Assembly (NCBI GenBank): GCA_016787375.1
Contig: JAEUUM010000369.1
Location: 1 to 7,784, forward strand
Direction: 5' to 3'
DNA from: Saprospiraceae bacterium
GTDB lineage: Bacteria; Bacteroidota; Bacteroidia; Chitinophagales; Saprospiraceae
DNA: 7,784 bases
Below are positions 6,157-7,784 of the stretch, in pieces (the first letter of the stretch is position 1; every line of letters begins with the position of its first letter). A program made the translations under genes and the position numbers. The notes beneath the pieces were generated by a model. That model did no database searches. It worked only from the letters and a program-made list of their open reading frames with translations, and was not told the origin of the DNA.

Positions 6157-6516
6157 ATGTACAAATTGCTGTTTTTCCTAACTCCTTTGCTTTTTGTTGC
6201 CTGTAAAGAAGACAAATCTGTTGTTAATCTTCGTGAAATAAAAGGCAGTTGGGACATCATACAAGCCACAAAGGATGGTCAGGTGTTTGAAGCAATATTG
6301 GGAGGATATTTTGAGTTCTCTCAGGATGATAAGTTTCAGACCAATATTCCAACATTACCTACAGGTGCAAATTATACAGTGAAAGAAAATACAATCAGTT
6401 TTTCAACTGATACTCTAAAATACAACATTACAGAAGTGACCGATAGCATTCTTGTTTTAGAGTCCAACATCAGGGGAGTTGCATTTCAGTTTATGTGCAA
6501 AAAAAGAGGTATATAG
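6157..6516 (+). CDS. Small lipocalin-like lipoprotein
   Basis: This 119-residue protein has a lipoprotein signal peptide: MYK, a hydrophobic core (LLFFLTPLLF) and a lipobox LFVAC with the lipidated cysteine at position 16. The mature part is about 104 residues and beta-rich. It opens with REIKGSWDIIQATKDGQ, has YFEFSQDDKFQTN and ISFSTDTLKYNITEV, and ends FQFMCKKRGI. The opening G-x-W followed by short antiparallel strands is the usual look of Bacteroidota lipocalin-like lipoproteins, which are only half to two-thirds the length of classical lipocalins. Such domains usually bind small hydrophobic ligands, but function here is unknown. The product should sit on the periplasmic or outer face of the envelope. 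The start codon lies about 19 nt after the predicted transcription start. Confidence 0.85.
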   Translation: MYKLLFFLTPLLFVACKEDKSVVNLREIKGSWDIIQATKDGQVFEAILGGYFEFSQDDKFQTNIPTLPTGANYTVKENTISFSTDTLKYNITEVTDSILVLESNIRGVAFQFMCKKRGI

Positions 6517-6538
6517 GATTTTTCTAGTATAAGTCGAC

Positions 6539-6569
6539 TTGACAAATCATCTTTTTTAATCTATATTTA
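6539..6569 (+). promoter_or_regulatory. Bacteroidota-type promoter for the GWxTD gene
   Basis: TTG (6539-6541), a 20-nt spacer and TATATTTA (6562-6569) differ from the consensus only at the last base of the -7 box. The element ends 11 bp before the ATG at 6581, so the leader would be very short. No terminator hairpin lies between the lipoprotein stop (6516) and this site, so read-through from upstream is also possible. Confidence 0.5.
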
Positions 6570-6580
6570 CAGAAAAAACC

Positions 6581-7784
6581 ATGAAGGTGATCAAGATTTT
6601 GGTTTTCGGAATCAGTTTTTTGATTTTTGTATTCAATTCTTTCGGAATTGAAGCCAATATCTCCATACATAAATTTAAAGGGCCTGCTTTACCATACGTT
6701 GAGATTACAACCAATTTTATAGGAAAATCTCTCAAAACCCGCCAAATTGACTCAATCGGAAAGCAGTCTTCTGTTCAGATTACAACTTTATTTGTCCAAA
6801 ATGATCAAATTGTTAAAGCTGATAAATATTTACTGAGTGGTCCGAAAGTCGCTAATGCCATGGATTTTTTGGATGTAAAAAGATACTCACTGGCGCCCGG
6901 ACAATATCGGCTAATGACTCATATAGTTGACATGAATGACACAACCAACGTTCTCAATTCTTCAATTGATTTTTCACTGAGCTTCGAAAGAGGAAAAACA
7001 CTTTTTTCTGATATTCAATTATTGTCTGATGTGAAAAAATCAATTGAGGATGGTCCAATGGTTAAAAGTGGTTTTTTGATGGAGCCAGTCCCGGGCAGTT
7101 ATTTCTCAAAACAACAAAACGCCATGTTTGCGTACCTGGAAATTTATGATCTGCATGAAACGCAATATTCTAAAGTGAGTGTTTGTAGTTATGTTGAGAG
7201 CACAGGCAAGGAAGCCAAGAAGCTTGATGGTTATAAATCCTGCAAAATCTACAAGACCCAAAGTGTAATACCGGTCATTATTCAAAAAAATATCTCAACA
7301 TTGCCATCTGGTAATTACAACTTAGTGATGGAGCTAAGAGACACAAATGACCTAATAATTTATGACAGGAAGGCTTTCTTTCAGAGAAGCAACCCTGCAG
7401 CCGATATAGCATCTATCAAAGTTGATCAAGAATCTTATGAACACTCTTTTGTAAAAAATCTTGAAGAAGAGGCGGTTCAATATTCATTGCGTGCATTGGG
7501 TAGCATCGTGCCGACTGCAGATGTTGATATACTCAATTCAATGATTTCAATCAAGAATTTTGAGGCCAAACGGAAATATCTTCACAACTATTGGACAAAC
7601 TTTGATGCGGTAGATACGGAGAAGTCTTATCAAAAATTCATGAAACTTGCCCGGGAGGTTGATGCTGCGTATATCTCAGGTTTTGGTTATGGTTTTGAAA
7701 CTGATAGAGGAAGAATCTGGATGAAATACGGTCCACCCAATGACAAAATTTCAATTGAAGAAGATCCAAATGCACCACCTTACG
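6581..7784 (+). CDS. GWxTD-domain protein, secreted or periplasmic (3' end cut by window edge)
   Basis: The frame is open from the ATG at 6581 to the window edge, giving 401 codons plus one base with no stop. Residues 1 to about 25 form a signal peptide (MKVIKILVFG, a hydrophobic core, then EA|N), so the product is exported. The mature start, ISIHKFKGPALPYVEITTNF, has the PYVE pattern usual at the beginning of GWxTD proteins. A beta-rich region (about 27-290) precedes a helical region (about 300-365, EEEAVQYSLRALGSI to YQKFMKLAREVD). The diagnostic motif then appears at 371-375 as GFETD, followed by RGRIWMKYGPPND and EDPNAPPY. Phe replaces the usual Trp, but the surrounding sequence is clear. 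The family is widespread in Bacteroidota and related phyla, and I know of no established function. Part of the conserved C-terminal domain lies outside the window. Confidence 0.88.
   Translation, partial: MKVIKILVFGISFLIFVFNSFGIEANISIHKFKGPALPYVEITTNFIGKSLKTRQIDSIGKQSSVQITTLFVQNDQIVKADKYLLSGPKVANAMDFLDVKRYSLAPGQYRLMTHIVDMNDTTNVLNSSIDFSLSFERGKTLFSDIQLLSDVKKSIEDGPMVKSGFLMEPVPGSYFSKQQNAMFAYLEIYDLHETQYSKVSVCSYVESTGKEAKKLDGYKSCKIYKTQSVIPVIIQKNISTLPSGNYNLVMELRDTNDLIIYDRKAFFQRSNPAADIASIKVDQESYEHSFVKNLEEEAVQYSLRALGSIVPTADVDILNSMISIKNFEAKRKYLHNYWTNFDAVDTEKSYQKFMKLAREVDAAYISGFGYGFETDRGRIWMKYGPPNDKISIEEDPNAPPY

Noticed and set aside
6531..6540. Perfect 10-bp palindrome AAGTCGACTT overlapping the -33 of the GWxTD promoter
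   Set aside because: Several 10-bp palindromes are expected by chance in a window of this size, and nothing else marks it as an operator.

Overview
The window looks like a piece of a Bacteroidota chromosome, possibly Saprospiria or a related environmental lineage. Four things point there: a secreted protein with a C-terminal type IX secretion (T9SS) sorting domain, a GWxTD-family protein, low GC with TAnnTTTG-type promoters, and an ECF sigma factor paired with a membrane-anchored beta-barrel protein. The exact taxon is inference. No RNA genes, insertion sequences, CRISPR arrays or phage genes were seen.

Layout. At the left edge (1-126, minus) is the start of a secreted protein, with a good promoter just upstream. 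A strong intrinsic terminator (about 326-363) ends the next gene, a T9SS-secreted adhesin-like protein with two almost identical fasciclin (FAS1) domains (387-1508, minus). A 174-bp divergent control region follows. From it a two-gene operon runs rightward: an ECF sigma factor (1683-2204) and, 6 bp later, a 480-residue protein (2211-3653) with a short cytoplasmic head, one membrane helix, a long linker and a C-terminal outer-membrane beta-barrel. That architecture matches the recently described dual membrane-spanning anti-sigma factors of Bacteroides and is the most interesting system here. A 260-bp gap with one doubtful small reading frame separates it from a convergent short-chain dehydrogenase (3914-4768, minus). 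Divergent from that lies a membrane-anchored calcineurin-like phosphoesterase (4871-6100, plus), then a small lipocalin-like lipoprotein (6157-6516) and a GWxTD-domain protein cut by the right edge (6581-7784). The last two each have their own Bacteroidota-type promoter candidate.

How the genes may work together. Nearly all products are envelope or surface proteins. The sigma/anti-sigma pair could sense the state of the outer membrane and adjust transcription. Its operon has an ECF-like promoter candidate (GGCAAC-N15-GTC), and an inverted copy of AGGCAAC faces the fasciclin gene. Autoregulation, and control of the adhesin, are therefore reasonable but unproven hypotheses. The dehydrogenase, phosphoesterase, lipoprotein and GWxTD genes show no evident functional link to that pair.
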